A stretch of 64,000 bases of DNA from Planktothricoides raciborskii GIHE-MW2 (lineage in GTDB: Bacteria; Cyanobacteriota; Cyanobacteriia; Cyanobacteriales; Laspinemataceae), in NCBI RefSeq assembly GCF_040564635.1, contig NZ_CP159837.1:6373001-6437000 (forward strand), given 5' to 3'. The position numbers and the translations under genes are program-made. The notes below the pieces were generated by a model. It was not told where the DNA came from. It worked only from the letters and a program-made list of their open reading frames with translations, and searched no databases. How positions within the stretch are numbered: position 1 is the stretch's first letter; each line of letters starts with the position of its first letter. Positions 28,429 through 37,569 of this stretch are shown here, piece by piece.

Positions 28429-30711
28429 TTAGAAGCGATCGTGGAAAGTCCGCGTAATCACATCCATTTGTTGTTCGCGGGTTAACTTAATAAAGTTCAC
28501 CGCATAACCGGAAACCCGAATCGTTAACTGGGGATATTTTTCTGGGTGTTCCATCGCATCTTTGAGGGTTTCACGATTGAGGACATTCACATTAATTTGA
28601 TGTCCGGTTTCGTGGAAATAACCATCTAATAATCCGACTAAATTATTGATGCGAGATTCTTCAGTTTTACCGAGGGCTTCTGGGACAATGGTAAAGGTGT
28701 AAGAAATCCCATCCTGGGCATCATCATAAGGCAGTTTGGCGACGGAACTCATAGAGGCGATCGCGCCTTTGGTATCCCGTCCGTGCATGGGATTAGCACC
28801 TGGGGCAAAAGGTTCGCCCGCTTTGCGTCCGTCGGGGGTATTTCCTGTGGCTTTCCCATACACCACATTAGAAGTAATGGTCAGAACTGATTGAGTGGGA
28901 ATTGCATCACGATAAGTCTTATGTTTGCGGAGGTTATTCATCACTTGCCGGACTAAATTCACCGCAATTTCATCGGCGCGCTCGTCATTATTGCCAAACT
29001 TAGGATAATCCCCTTCAATTTGGTAATCTACGGCCAAACCGCTGTCATTGCGAATCACTTTCACCTTGGCATATTTAATCGCCGATAAAGCATCAGCCAC
29101 CACCGATAAACCGGCAATCCCACAAGCCATTGTCCGCTGAACATTTAAGTCATGTAACGCCATTTCCAAGCGTTCATAACAATATTTATCGTGCATATAA
29201 TGGATTACATTCAGGGTGTTGACGTAGGTTTTGGCTAACCATGCCATCATCACGTCAAATTTAGCCACGACCTCATCATAATCTAGATAATCCGCAGTAA
29301 TGGGATCGACTTTAAGCCCGATTTGCTGGCCGGATTTTTCATCTTTGCCACCATTAATTGCATACAGCAGGGCTTTGGCTAAATTCACCCGCGCCCCAAA
29401 GAACTGCATTTTTTTGCCAATTTCCATCGCCGAAACACAGCAAGCAATTCCGTAATCATCGCCGAATTCAGAACGCATTAAATCATCATTTTCATACTGA
29501 ATGGAACTGGTGGTCACGGACATTTTGGCGCAGAAATTTTTGAATTTCTTGGGTAGAAATTCTGACCATAAAACCGTTAAATTCGGTTCGGGTGCGGCGC
29601 CTAAGTTATCTAAAGTATGCAAGAAACGATAACTAGATTTGGTGACTAAAGGACGGCCATCTTCTCCCATACCGCCGATCGCTTCTGTGACCCAAACCGG
29701 ATCTCCAGAAAATAGCTGATTATATTCAGGCGATCGCAGGAACCGCACCATCCGCAATTTAATCACGAAGTCATCAATAATTTCTTGGGCTTCCGCTTCG
29801 GTTAAAATGCCATTTTGCAAATCCCGTTCAAAATAAATATCCAGGAAATTAGAAACCCGTCCCAAAGACATGGCAGCACCATTTTGTTCTTTGACGGCAC
29901 CGAGATAACCAAAATAAGTCCATTGCACTGCTTCTTTGGCATTAGCCGCTGGAACACTAATATCAAACCCATAAGCGGCGGCCATTTGTTTCAGTTCGAC
30001 CAGGGCTTTAATTTGTTCGTTGACCTCTTCCCGCAGTCGAATTACTGACTCATCAATCACATCCACTTCTAGGGCAGAAAGTTGCTGTTTTTTATCCAGA
30101 GTTAAGCGATCGATGCCATATAAAGCGACCCGACGATAATCCCCAATAATCCGACCCCGACCATAGGCATCCGGCAACCCGGTAATAATCCCCGCATGAC
30201 GGGCTAAACGCATTTCACTGGTATAAGCATCAAACACCCCATCATTATGAGTTTTGCGGTATTTGGTGAAGAGTTCTTCGGTTTCTGGATCGAGTTGATA
30301 ATTATAAGCTGCGAGAGAGGCTTTGACCACCCGAATTCCCCCCAGGGGCATAATCGCACGTTTGAGAGGTTTTTCGGTTTGTAAACCGACAATAATTTCT
30401 TGGTTTTGGTTAATATATCCGGGGGCATGAGCGGTAATACTTGATGGGACTTTGGTATCCACATCTAGCACTCCTTTCTCCCGTTCCAGCTTCATTAATT
30501 CTGAGACTTCTTGCCAAAGAGATTTGGTGCGTTCTGTGGCCGGTTTGAGAAATGATTCATCTCCTAAATAAGGAGTATAGTTTTGTTGGATAAAATCTCT
30601 GATATTAACTTCTTGCGTCCATTGTCCGCCGGTAAAGCCTTCCCATTGCTGACAAATTTGACCCAGATTTTGAAGGGTTAGTTGGGTGGGACGTTCCCGA
30701 TGCATAATCAT
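28429..30711 (-). CDS. pflB: formate C-acetyltransferase (pyruvate formate-lyase)
   Basis: About 760 residues. Converts pyruvate and CoA to acetyl-CoA and formate in fermentation, cytoplasmic. Seen: [20 protein letters not shown] near the N-terminus as in E. coli PflB, the adjacent catalytic cysteines in [16 protein letters not shown], and the glycyl-radical loop RVSGYAVNF close to the C-terminus (Gly about 25 residues from the end). The start is uncertain: ATG 30711 or 30705, or GTG 30735. With pflA it gives a complete PFL module, which only some cyanobacteria carry. The upstream region is AT-rich. Confidence 0.95.
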   Translation of the reverse strand: MIMHRERPTQLTLQNLGQICQQWEGFTGGQWTQEVNIRDFIQQNYTPYLGDESFLKPATERTKSLWQEVSELMKLEREKGVLDVDTKVPSSITAHAPGYINQNQEIIVGLQTEKPLKRAIMPLGGIRVVKASLAAYNYQLDPETEELFTKYRKTHNDGVFDAYTSEMRLARHAGIITGLPDAYGRGRIIGDYRRVALYGIDRLTLDKKQQLSALEVDVIDESVIRLREEVNEQIKALVELKQMAAAYGFDISVPAANAKEAVQWTYFGYLGAVKEQNGAAMSLGRVSNFLDIYFERDLQNGILTEAEAQEIIDDFVIKLRMVRFLRSPEYNQLFSGDPVWVTEAIGGMGEDGRPLVTKSSYRFLHTLDNLGAAPEPNLTVLWSEFLPKKFKNFCAKMSVTTSSIQYENDDLMRSEFGDDYGIACCVSAMEIGKKMQFFGARVNLAKALLYAINGGKDEKSGQQIGLKVDPITADYLDYDEVVAKFDVMMAWLAKTYVNTLNVIHYMHDKYCYERLEMALHDLNVQRTMACGIAGLSVVADALSAIKYAKVKVIRNDSGLAVDYQIEGDYPKFGNNDERADEIAVNLVRQVMNNLRKHKTYRDAIPTQSVLTITSNVVYGKATGNTPDGRKAGEPFAPGANPMHGRDTKGAIASMSSVAKLPYDDAQDGISYTFTIVPEALGKTEESRINNLVGLLDGYFHETGHQINVNVLNRETLKDAMEHPEKYPQLTIRVSGYAVNFIKLTREQQMDVITRTFHDRF

Positions 30712-30735
30712 AAATTTTTTTACCTGCTGTGACAC

Positions 30736-31230
30736 AACTTGGCTAAGTAAAATACTTTGGATATCGCTTAACCAACACTCAGGTTCCTTTTATTTATGAC
30801 TATATCAGGTTATCTTTGTCGATCGCGGTTGTTTTATGTTCATTTTATGTTCAACTTATGTATAACTTCGGGCTAGGGGCAATGAGTTGCTTACGGGCTG
30901 CCCCTTTTGGCCTCCTAATGCTAAAACTTAGCAAATTATTTACGTTAATGTTAGGTGACATTAATATTAGGCAATATAATCTTTTTTTAAGAAATGTTGG
31001 GACTCATGGCGAATATGCGATCGCGATCGCCTGAAATCGCGATCGCCGTCACAGAAAATTGTGGTATGCGATCGCAGTTATTTTTTGTCCATATCACCGA
31101 GTCAGGGCGATCGCACTCAACAAAAAATCAGACAGTGATCGCTAATTTGCAACTTCTCGATCACGGCTGTTTAATCTAGCGGCATATACAGTAGTGATTA
31201 GGTATAAATACTGCAAAGCCGGGAACAAAA
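30736..31230. other. divergent intergenic region with HIP1 cluster
   Basis: Between divergent pflB and the NACHT gene. At 31017-31110 there is a dense run of GCGATCGC-type octamers. The pflB-proximal half contains two 'ttttatgttcaacttatg(t)ataac' like segments, one related to 27188-27210. No gene seen. Confidence 0.5.
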
Positions 31231-32967
31231 ATGACTAAACGATCGCTCAAAGCCTCTCCATCTGGGATAGAACAAGCCAAAAAAGCCTTTGAACGCAAAG
31301 GATGGACCCAAGAATATCTAGCCGCTGAAGTCGGACTCCAGACTCGTCAGTCAATCTGGAAGTTTTTCTCTGGTCGTCCCATTGAACGACATATTTTTAT
31401 CGATATTTGTCAAAGTTTAGATTTAGATTGGGCTGAAATTGCCGGTTTAACTGGGGAAAGTTTAGCCGAAACCGAGTCAAATCCTCAAGCTGCCTTGAAT
31501 ACAGGGGATATTCCTTCCCTGGTGACAGCAGTGAGAGAAGCTTTAACGGAGTCAATTTTAAAGATCAATAGCACCATTAACTTATTAGAAACAGGGCATC
31601 CGGTTCCCTTAGAAGATATCTATATTGAACAAAAAATTTATCCCATAGTCAGAGGTCAAACTTGGCTAGATATTACGGAATTAAACGAAAGTAGTTTTCC
31701 CAGTAAATCCGCTCAGGTAAATCCCTTAGACCGATTAGATTATTCTTTGAGTAATTCTTTGAAACCGCAGATGAACTCGCAGACAATTCCTGCCATGTCA
31801 GCGGTAGAAAGTTGTCAGAAACTTTTAATTTTAGGCAAACCGGGCAGTGGCAAAACCACTTTGTTAAAATATATATCTCTCTGTGCCATTCGCCAACAAT
31901 TGCCATCGTCAAAGATTCCTTTATTTATCTCCATCCGCCGCTGGATTCAAAGAGTCAAGCATATCGAAGAGTTAAAAAAAGACGAGTTAAGTTTTCTGGC
32001 GTATCTCCGCTATAAATATGGGGCGTTAGGCATTAATCCCGACCACCTAGAAATTTTGCTCAAACAAGGCCAAATTTTAATTTTACTGGATGGCTTAGAT
32101 CAGGTGAATCAAGAAAGGCGATCGCAAGTAATCAAAGCAATTACCAGTTTTGCCGAAACTTACGATCGCAATCAATTTATTATTACCTGTCGCTTAGGAG
32201 CATTACATTACCATATCCCTGGGTTTGACACTAAAGAATTAGCGGATTTTAGCGAGGCAGATATTCAACTTTTTGCCCAGAAATGGTTTGTGCTGGCGGC
32301 GGACAATCATGCCGCAGTTGGCTTAGAAAAATCCCGGCAATTTCTGGAAAAGCTGGCTTTACCAGAAAACCAATCCTTGCGGGGACTAGGGATGACTCCT
32401 ATTTTACTAAAGTTATTGGCGATCGTATTTAATAGTCAAAATAATTTTTCTGAGAAGATCAAGCATAAAATTTATGAAGCAGCATTAGATATTTTTTTGT
32501 TTGAGAATTATGAATCCGCTTTGATTCAACGAGATGAGCCAGAAATAAATTGGTCACGCAACCAAAAAATTAAGTTATTGAGCCAAATCGCGTTTTATAC
32601 TTTTGAATCAGGTAAGTATTTTTTCGAGAAACGGGAATTAATTTCTTATATTTACGATCAGTTATCAGCAATAAAATCCGGTGAAACCGACGCGGAATCA
32701 CTCCGAGAAGAAAGTGAGGTAGTCCTGAATTTAATAGAAATGCATCATGGATTATTAGTAGAACGCGCGAGAGGAATTTACTCCTTTTCTCCCTTGACGT
32801 TTCACGAATATTTTGCTGCCCGGTATTTGGCCAATATTTCTGATTCAATTATCTTCCAGAATACCTTGACTCGGTTGAGTGCTTATGGGGACGATTACCC
32901 CTGGAGAGAAGTTTTGGGATTGCTGAAGGAAATGGGTACTAATGTCAAAAATATCCAGGAGCAATAA
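31231..32967 (+). CDS. HTH-NACHT STAND-type NTPase, short form
   Basis: 578 residues. An N-terminal helix-turn-helix-like domain (residues 8-70, RKGWTQEYLAAEVGLQTRQ) is typical of cyanobacterial NACHT proteins. The NACHT module follows: Walker A LGKPGSGKTTLLKY (202-213), Walker B GQILILLDGLDQV, a sensor-like ITCRLGALHYHI, and the winged-helix end LTFHEYFAARYLANIS. The protein stops about 35 residues after this, so the usual C-terminal sensor repeats (HEAT, TPR, pentapeptide) are absent. STAND proteins act as signal-driven switches, some in phage defence (bNACHT). Here the trigger is unknown. Isolated gene, convergent with nothing, 118 bp before dusB. Confidence 0.85.
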   Translation: MTKRSLKASPSGIEQAKKAFERKGWTQEYLAAEVGLQTRQSIWKFFSGRPIERHIFIDICQSLDLDWAEIAGLTGESLAETESNPQAALNTGDIPSLVTAVREALTESILKINSTINLLETGHPVPLEDIYIEQKIYPIVRGQTWLDITELNESSFPSKSAQVNPLDRLDYSLSNSLKPQMNSQTIPAMSAVESCQKLLILGKPGSGKTTLLKYISLCAIRQQLPSSKIPLFISIRRWIQRVKHIEELKKDELSFLAYLRYKYGALGINPDHLEILLKQGQILILLDGLDQVNQERRSQVIKAITSFAETYDRNQFIITCRLGALHYHIPGFDTKELADFSEADIQLFAQKWFVLAADNHAAVGLEKSRQFLEKLALPENQSLRGLGMTPILLKLLAIVFNSQNNFSEKIKHKIYEAALDIFLFENYESALIQRDEPEINWSRNQKIKLLSQIAFYTFESGKYFFEKRELISYIYDQLSAIKSGETDAESLREESEVVLNLIEMHHGLLVERARGIYSFSPLTFHEYFAARYLANISDSIIFQNTLTRLSAYGDDYPWREVLGLLKEMGTNVKNIQEQ

Positions 32968-33085
32968 ATTCATCGCCTATCGATCGCCGGCTGAAGTAGG
33001 GTGACAATCAATCAAATTCATTCGCGGATAATGAATATAGGATGATATAATGATTAATCCTATCTGGTAAATTCACTGATTCACA

Positions 33086-34120
33086 ATGCTGACAGACCTG
33101 CCGATCGCCCATCTAAACCCTACCCTAGATCCTCACCTCAAACATAAATTATCGACGCCTTTAAAAATTGGCGCTTTTACACTTCAAAGTCGAGTCTTCC
33201 AATCGCCTTTATCTGGGGTGACAGATTTGGTATTTCGACGTTTAGTTCGCCGCTATGCCCCAAATTCTATGATGTACACAGAAATGGTGCAAGCAAGTCA
33301 ATTACAGCATCTCCGAGAATTACCAAAAATAATGGAAGTTGACCCCCAGGAAACTCCCATTAGTATTCAACTGTTTGATTGTCGCCCTGATTTCCTGGCA
33401 AAAGCGGCGGAAATTGCTGTAGAACAGGGGGCAGATACCATTGATATTAATATGGGCTGTCCGGTGAATAAAATTACCAAAAAAGGGGGCGGTTCTAAGT
33501 TATTACGGGAACCAGAAACCGCTGAGGCAATTGTCCGAGAAACAATCAAAGCGGTTGATGTACCCGTGACGGTAAAAACCCGGATTGGTTGGGATGATAA
33601 TGAAATTAATATATTAGAATTTGCCCAAAGAATGCAAGATGCGGGAGCGCAAATGATTACTATTCATGGTCGCACCCGATCGCAGGGTTATACGGGTCAT
33701 GCACGATGGGATTGGATTGCTAAAGTTAAAGAAATTCTTTCGATTCCCGTGATTGCCAATGGGGATATTTTTTCTGTGGAATCAGCGATTCGTTGTTTGC
33801 AGGAAACTGGGGCCGATGGGGTGATGTGTTCCCGTGGAACTTTGGGCTATCCGTTTTTAGTGGGTGAGATTGATTATTTTTTGAAAACAGGAAAACAAAA
33901 GCCACCAGCCACTACCATAGAAAGGTTAGAATGTGCTAAGGAACATTTACTTTTATTGTGGGAGTATAAGGGCGATCGCGGGGTGCAGCAAGCCCGAAAA
34001 CACATGACCTGGTATGCCAAAGGCTTTGTAGGGGCGAATGAATTACGAGATCAATTATCTCGCATGGCTAATGTTGCCCAGGGCTGTCAGTTACTTGAAG
34101 AGGCGATCGCCCGGTTATAA
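33086..34120 (+). CDS. dusB: tRNA-dihydrouridine synthase B
   Basis: 344 residues. FMN enzyme reducing uridines in the tRNA D-loop. Family marks: SPLSGVTDLVFRRLVRRY at the N-terminus, the catalytic Cys125 in DINMGCPVNKITKKGGGSKL, IHGRTRSQGYTG (FMN phosphate/tRNA contact) and GADGVMCSRGTLGYPFL. The C-terminal helical RNA-binding part is complete. Transcribed after the NACHT gene with a 118-bp gap that has its own AT-rich promoter-like segment; probably independent. Confidence 0.94.
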   Translation: MLTDLPIAHLNPTLDPHLKHKLSTPLKIGAFTLQSRVFQSPLSGVTDLVFRRLVRRYAPNSMMYTEMVQASQLQHLRELPKIMEVDPQETPISIQLFDCRPDFLAKAAEIAVEQGADTIDINMGCPVNKITKKGGGSKLLREPETAEAIVRETIKAVDVPVTVKTRIGWDDNEINILEFAQRMQDAGAQMITIHGRTRSQGYTGHARWDWIAKVKEILSIPVIANGDIFSVESAIRCLQETGADGVMCSRGTLGYPFLVGEIDYFLKTGKQKPPATTIERLECAKEHLLLLWEYKGDRGVQQARKHMTWYAKGFVGANELRDQLSRMANVAQGCQLLEEAIARL

Positions 34121-34212
34121 TTTTGTCATCATCCCAGTAGATCGATTTTTAGTCGATCTATTAAGTTTCCGGGCAGAAATAAATGCATCACAGACCCCAT
34201 GAAAAGAAAAAC

Positions 34213-34266
34213 TGTCATTCCCGCGTTAGGCGAAGCCCATGCCCAAAGGGCTATAGGCGGGAATCC
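34213..34266. repeat. ATTCCCGC palindrome element interrupted by a second repeat
   Basis: The core attcccgcg...gcgggaatcc seen at 26520-26686 is here split by a 30-bp segment (ttaggcgaagcccatgccc..., 34226-34255) that is itself a GGGC/GCCC inverted repeat. One repeat has inserted in another. Confidence 0.8.
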
Positions 34267-34352
34267 AAAGCCTATCGGCGGGGAACGAAAAGTGCAATTA
34301 ATTAATTATGTTCACCTACTTATTAAACATTATGGATTTAAGGAAGAAAATC

Positions 34353-34544
34353 ATGTCCCAAGAACCTGTATTTAAAGTCACCAATAAAATGTTTGAAATG
34401 CTCTCAGATTTGCAGGAACAAATTGATAATGGCACCATTGAGGATCCCGTGGCCAAAGCGGATGACTCACCCCAGTCAAATCCCCCGGAAAATCCAACAG
34501 AAAACCGAGAATATTCTGAGAATAATCCGCCAAGCGCTAATTAA
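34353..34544 (+). CDS. small acidic hypothetical protein (63 aa)
   Basis: From ATG 34353, preceded by a good ribosome site (AAGGAAG, 5-11 bases upstream); the frame is open further upstream to 34308, but that part has no ribosome site. The product begins MSQEPVFKVTNKMFEMLSDL, a short amphipathic helix, then a Pro/Asn/Glu-rich disordered tail. No family recognised. Could be a small regulatory or accessory protein. Confidence 0.55.
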   Translation: MSQEPVFKVTNKMFEMLSDLQEQIDNGTIEDPVAKADDSPQSNPPENPTENREYSENNPPSAN

Positions 34545-34611
34545 TGGCGCTAATTTAGATTGCTAATTTAGACAAAATTAGAAAATTACTAGCAATTAGT
34601 TATAGCGGTTT

Positions 34612-34682
34612 TTACTGGATTACAGAGGTTTTCTGGATTCCCGCCTGCGCGGGAATGACAGGCTTTTTGTACTTCATAACTC
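34612..34682 (-). repeat. inverted copy of the 80-bp palindrome element
   Basis: Reverse complement of the 26520-26686 unit (gttttctggattcccgcctgcgcgggaatgacaggc...tacttcataac). It lies in the probable promoter/leader of the CHAT gene, 84 bp before its start. Confidence 0.88.
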
Positions 34683-34765
34683 CGCTGCTATATCATGTTT
34701 ATTTGCTAACAAACATATTCAGATTTTTGCCAAACAAGCGTCAAACTCATCTATTAAAAAAAAAC

Positions 34766-37195
34766 ATGAATAAGCAAAAAATATTGACTTTCATCTGCTT
34801 ATTTTTAAGTTGTTTTATGACAACTCAGGTGTTAGCTAAAACCCCATCGTTTCTGCTAACACCAATATCTCCAAATCCTAGTGCTTTAACGCCAAACCGC
34901 AATGATCGCCAGGTTTTATTGGCGGAAAATTCGGATTTAATTCGCGCTCAAACCTTAAACCAGCAAGGATTACAAGAATTAACCGCTGGTAATATGGAGG
35001 CAGCTTTAGCTACTTGGCAAGCAGCAGAAATGGCTTATGAAAAAGCGGGCGATCGCCTGGGAGTTATTGGCAGTCAAATTAATCAAGCCCAAGCCATGCA
35101 AAGATTAGGTTTGTATCTGCGATCGCGGCGAACTTTAACCGCAGTGGTGCAAGCCTTGGCAAGCGAACCGGACTCTTTAATCAAAGCCGCGACTTTGCGA
35201 TCGCTGGGTAAAACCTTACAACAAATTGGTGACATTGACCAGTCTCGTCAAATGTTACTAGAAAGCCTAGAAATTACGCGCAAATTAGGCAAACCTGAAG
35301 AAATTAGCGACAATTTAATTGCATTAGGAAATACCGCCCGCAATCAAGCAGACTCTGACGCCGCTTATGCTTATTATCAAGAAGCTGCCGCCGTAGCCCA
35401 ATGCCCTGCGGAAAATCAATCTTGCCCTAGTCAAATTAATAGACTAAAAGCTAAAATAAATCAACTAAGTTTATTGATTTTTGAGCGAAAATGGGCGGAT
35501 GCGGTTTCTTTGGTGCCGGAAATTGCGTCAGAACTTGCTCCCATTCAACCGAGTCATGCTGGGGTTTATGCTCGAATTAATTTTGCCGATAACTTAATTC
35601 ATTTAAACTCTGAAAATACCGCTAAAAATCAAAATAATTATATCAATCATAATTATCTAAATCAAGCGGCGGAACAGTTAGCCAAAGCCATTCAAGAAGC
35701 AAAAAGTATCAATGACCAACGGGCAGAATCTTATGCCCTGGGAAAATTAGGCTATCTTTATACCCAAACTGAACAATTTTCAGCCGCCACTCAGGTGACA
35801 GAACAAGCATTACTAATTGCTCAATCAATTAATGCTGCGGATATTGCCTATCAATGGCAATGGCAATTAGGCAGATTGTTAAAAAATAGCGGCCAAAAAA
35901 CCGGCGCGATCGCCGTTTATACCGAAGCGGTGAATAGCCTTCAGTCGTTGCGGAATGATATCGTCGCGATCAACTCTGACGTGCAATTTTCTTTCCGAGA
36001 AAGTGTGGAACCTGTCTATCGAGAATTAGTCAGTGAATTGCTCACCAATGAACCAAGTCAAAGCGACCTGAAAACCGCCTTAGATGTAATGGAATTACTG
36101 CAATTAGCGGAATTGGATAACTTTTTTCAGGATGCCTGTTTAGATACCAAACCCGTAAAAATCGATCAAATCGACCCCAGCGCTGCCGTAATTTATCCAA
36201 TTATTTTAAGCGATCGCTTAGAGGTGATTCTTTCCTTACCGGGAAAACCTTTAATTCACTACAGTAGTGCGGTTTCTCAAACAGAAGTAGAATCCATCCT
36301 GGCAGAATTTAGAATCTCATTAAGTCCGGTGGTGCCGCGAAAACAACGCTTGGAACTCTCGGAACAAGTTTATGATTGGCTAATTCGCCCTGTCGAAACC
36401 GAACTCGCTGCCAGTGGGGTGAAAACCTTAGTATTTGTGCCGGATGGAGCATTTCGGAATGTGCCCATGTCCACCTTATACAATGGTCAGCAATATTTAA
36501 TCGAGAAATATGCGATCGCGCTCACTCCTGGGTTACAACTTCTAGAACCGAGATCCTTGGGAGAAACCAACCTCCAAGCCTTAACCGCTGGCTTAAGCGA
36601 ATCTCGGCAAGGATTTTCCCCCCTGCCTGCGGTAGAGTTTGAACTCAATCAAATTCAATCCCAACTGCCGACTCAAATGCTGCTCAATCAAAACTTTACC
36701 CGCAGCAGCATTCAAGCACAACTGGATCGAGGAAATTTCCCGGTAGTTCACTTAGCCACTCACGGACAGTTTAGTTCCAAAGCCGAAGACACCTTTATTC
36801 TCACTTGGGATGGACAAATTAACGTCAAAGATCTCAGTGAATTTCTTTCATCCAACCAAAGTGGTGGCAAAAATCGCTCATCCAAACAGCGCACCCCGAT
36901 TGAACTATTAGTCTTTAGTGCCTGCGAAACCGCCGCTGGAGATGACCGCGCTGCCTTGGGACTAGCGGGAATGGCCGTGCGTTCCGGCGCTCGCAGCACG
37001 ATCGCCACACTTTGGGCCGTCAAAGATGAAGCCACCGCTCTATTTATGGTAGAGTTCTACCGCATACTCAGCAGTAAGCCGGAGATTACCAAAGCTGAAG
37101 CACTGCATCAGACTCAACTCACCTTACTGCAAAATCGCCAATATCAACATCCTTTTTATTGGGCTCCATTTGTCCTGGTCGGGAATTGGTTGTAG
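34766..37195 (+). CDS. secreted TPR-CHAT protease-like protein
   Basis: 809 residues from ATG 34766; an upstream in-frame ATG (34655) lies inside the palindromic repeat and would hide the signal peptide, so 34766 is preferred. Signal peptide LTFICLFLSCFMTTQVLA. Residues about 45-400 are TPR helices (for example LNQQGLQELTAGNMEAALAT). The C-terminal CHAT caspase-like domain has the catalytic dyad His in VVHLATHGQFSS and Cys in LLVFSACETAAGDDRA, and ends GVRSGARSTIATLW-like and PFYWAPFVLVG as usual. The active site looks intact. Exported CHAT proteins are common in cyanobacteria; their targets are mostly unknown. The CHASE2-cyclase gene follows 374 bp later. Confidence 0.9.
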   Translation: MNKQKILTFICLFLSCFMTTQVLAKTPSFLLTPISPNPSALTPNRNDRQVLLAENSDLIRAQTLNQQGLQELTAGNMEAALATWQAAEMAYEKAGDRLGVIGSQINQAQAMQRLGLYLRSRRTLTAVVQALASEPDSLIKAATLRSLGKTLQQIGDIDQSRQMLLESLEITRKLGKPEEISDNLIALGNTARNQADSDAAYAYYQEAAAVAQCPAENQSCPSQINRLKAKINQLSLLIFERKWADAVSLVPEIASELAPIQPSHAGVYARINFADNLIHLNSENTAKNQNNYINHNYLNQAAEQLAKAIQEAKSINDQRAESYALGKLGYLYTQTEQFSAATQVTEQALLIAQSINAADIAYQWQWQLGRLLKNSGQKTGAIAVYTEAVNSLQSLRNDIVAINSDVQFSFRESVEPVYRELVSELLTNEPSQSDLKTALDVMELLQLAELDNFFQDACLDTKPVKIDQIDPSAAVIYPIILSDRLEVILSLPGKPLIHYSSAVSQTEVESILAEFRISLSPVVPRKQRLELSEQVYDWLIRPVETELAASGVKTLVFVPDGAFRNVPMSTLYNGQQYLIEKYAIALTPGLQLLEPRSLGETNLQALTAGLSESRQGFSPLPAVEFELNQIQSQLPTQMLLNQNFTRSSIQAQLDRGNFPVVHLATHGQFSSKAEDTFILTWDGQINVKDLSEFLSSNQSGGKNRSSKQRTPIELLVFSACETAAGDDRAALGLAGMAVRSGARSTIATLWAVKDEATALFMVEFYRILSSKPEITKAEALHQTQLTLLQNRQYQHPFYWAPFVLVGNWL

Positions 37196-37569
37196 TAGGG
37201 GGTTTCGGGGTGTGGGGTGCAGGGGTGCAGGGTGTAGGGTGTGGGGGTTTGAAAGGGTGTGGGGCCGCCATCGGCCGCCATCGGTGTGGGGGGAAGAGAG
37301 AAAAGAGAATAGAGAAAAGAGAATAGAGAATTTTCCTATGCATCCTATGCATCCTATGCATCCTATGCATCCTATGCATCCTCTTCCCCTACACCCTACA
37401 CCCTACACCCTACACCCTACACCCTCTCAAACCCCTACACCCTCTCAAACCCCTACACCCTACACCCTACACCCTACACCCTAAAAAGCACCCCCGCTTC
37501 CCTGCGGCTTATACAGGAAAACTCATAGTGGATAGTTAAGATTAGATAACTAACAGCCGATTCCCGTTC
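37196..37569. repeat. gene-free tract of tandem repeats between CHAT and cyclase genes
   Basis: Contains ggtgtagggtg/ggtgcaggg units, 'agagaatagagaaaag' units, four to five copies of the 9-mer catcctatg (37341-37385), and many acaccctacaccct units, the last being the reverse complement of the first group. The inverted G-rich and C-rich halves could pair. It separates two genes that may work together. Confidence 0.9.

Noticed and set aside
34226-34255. Attachment site of a mobile element
   Set aside because: No flanking direct duplication or integrase; it is a small palindrome inserted in another repeat.
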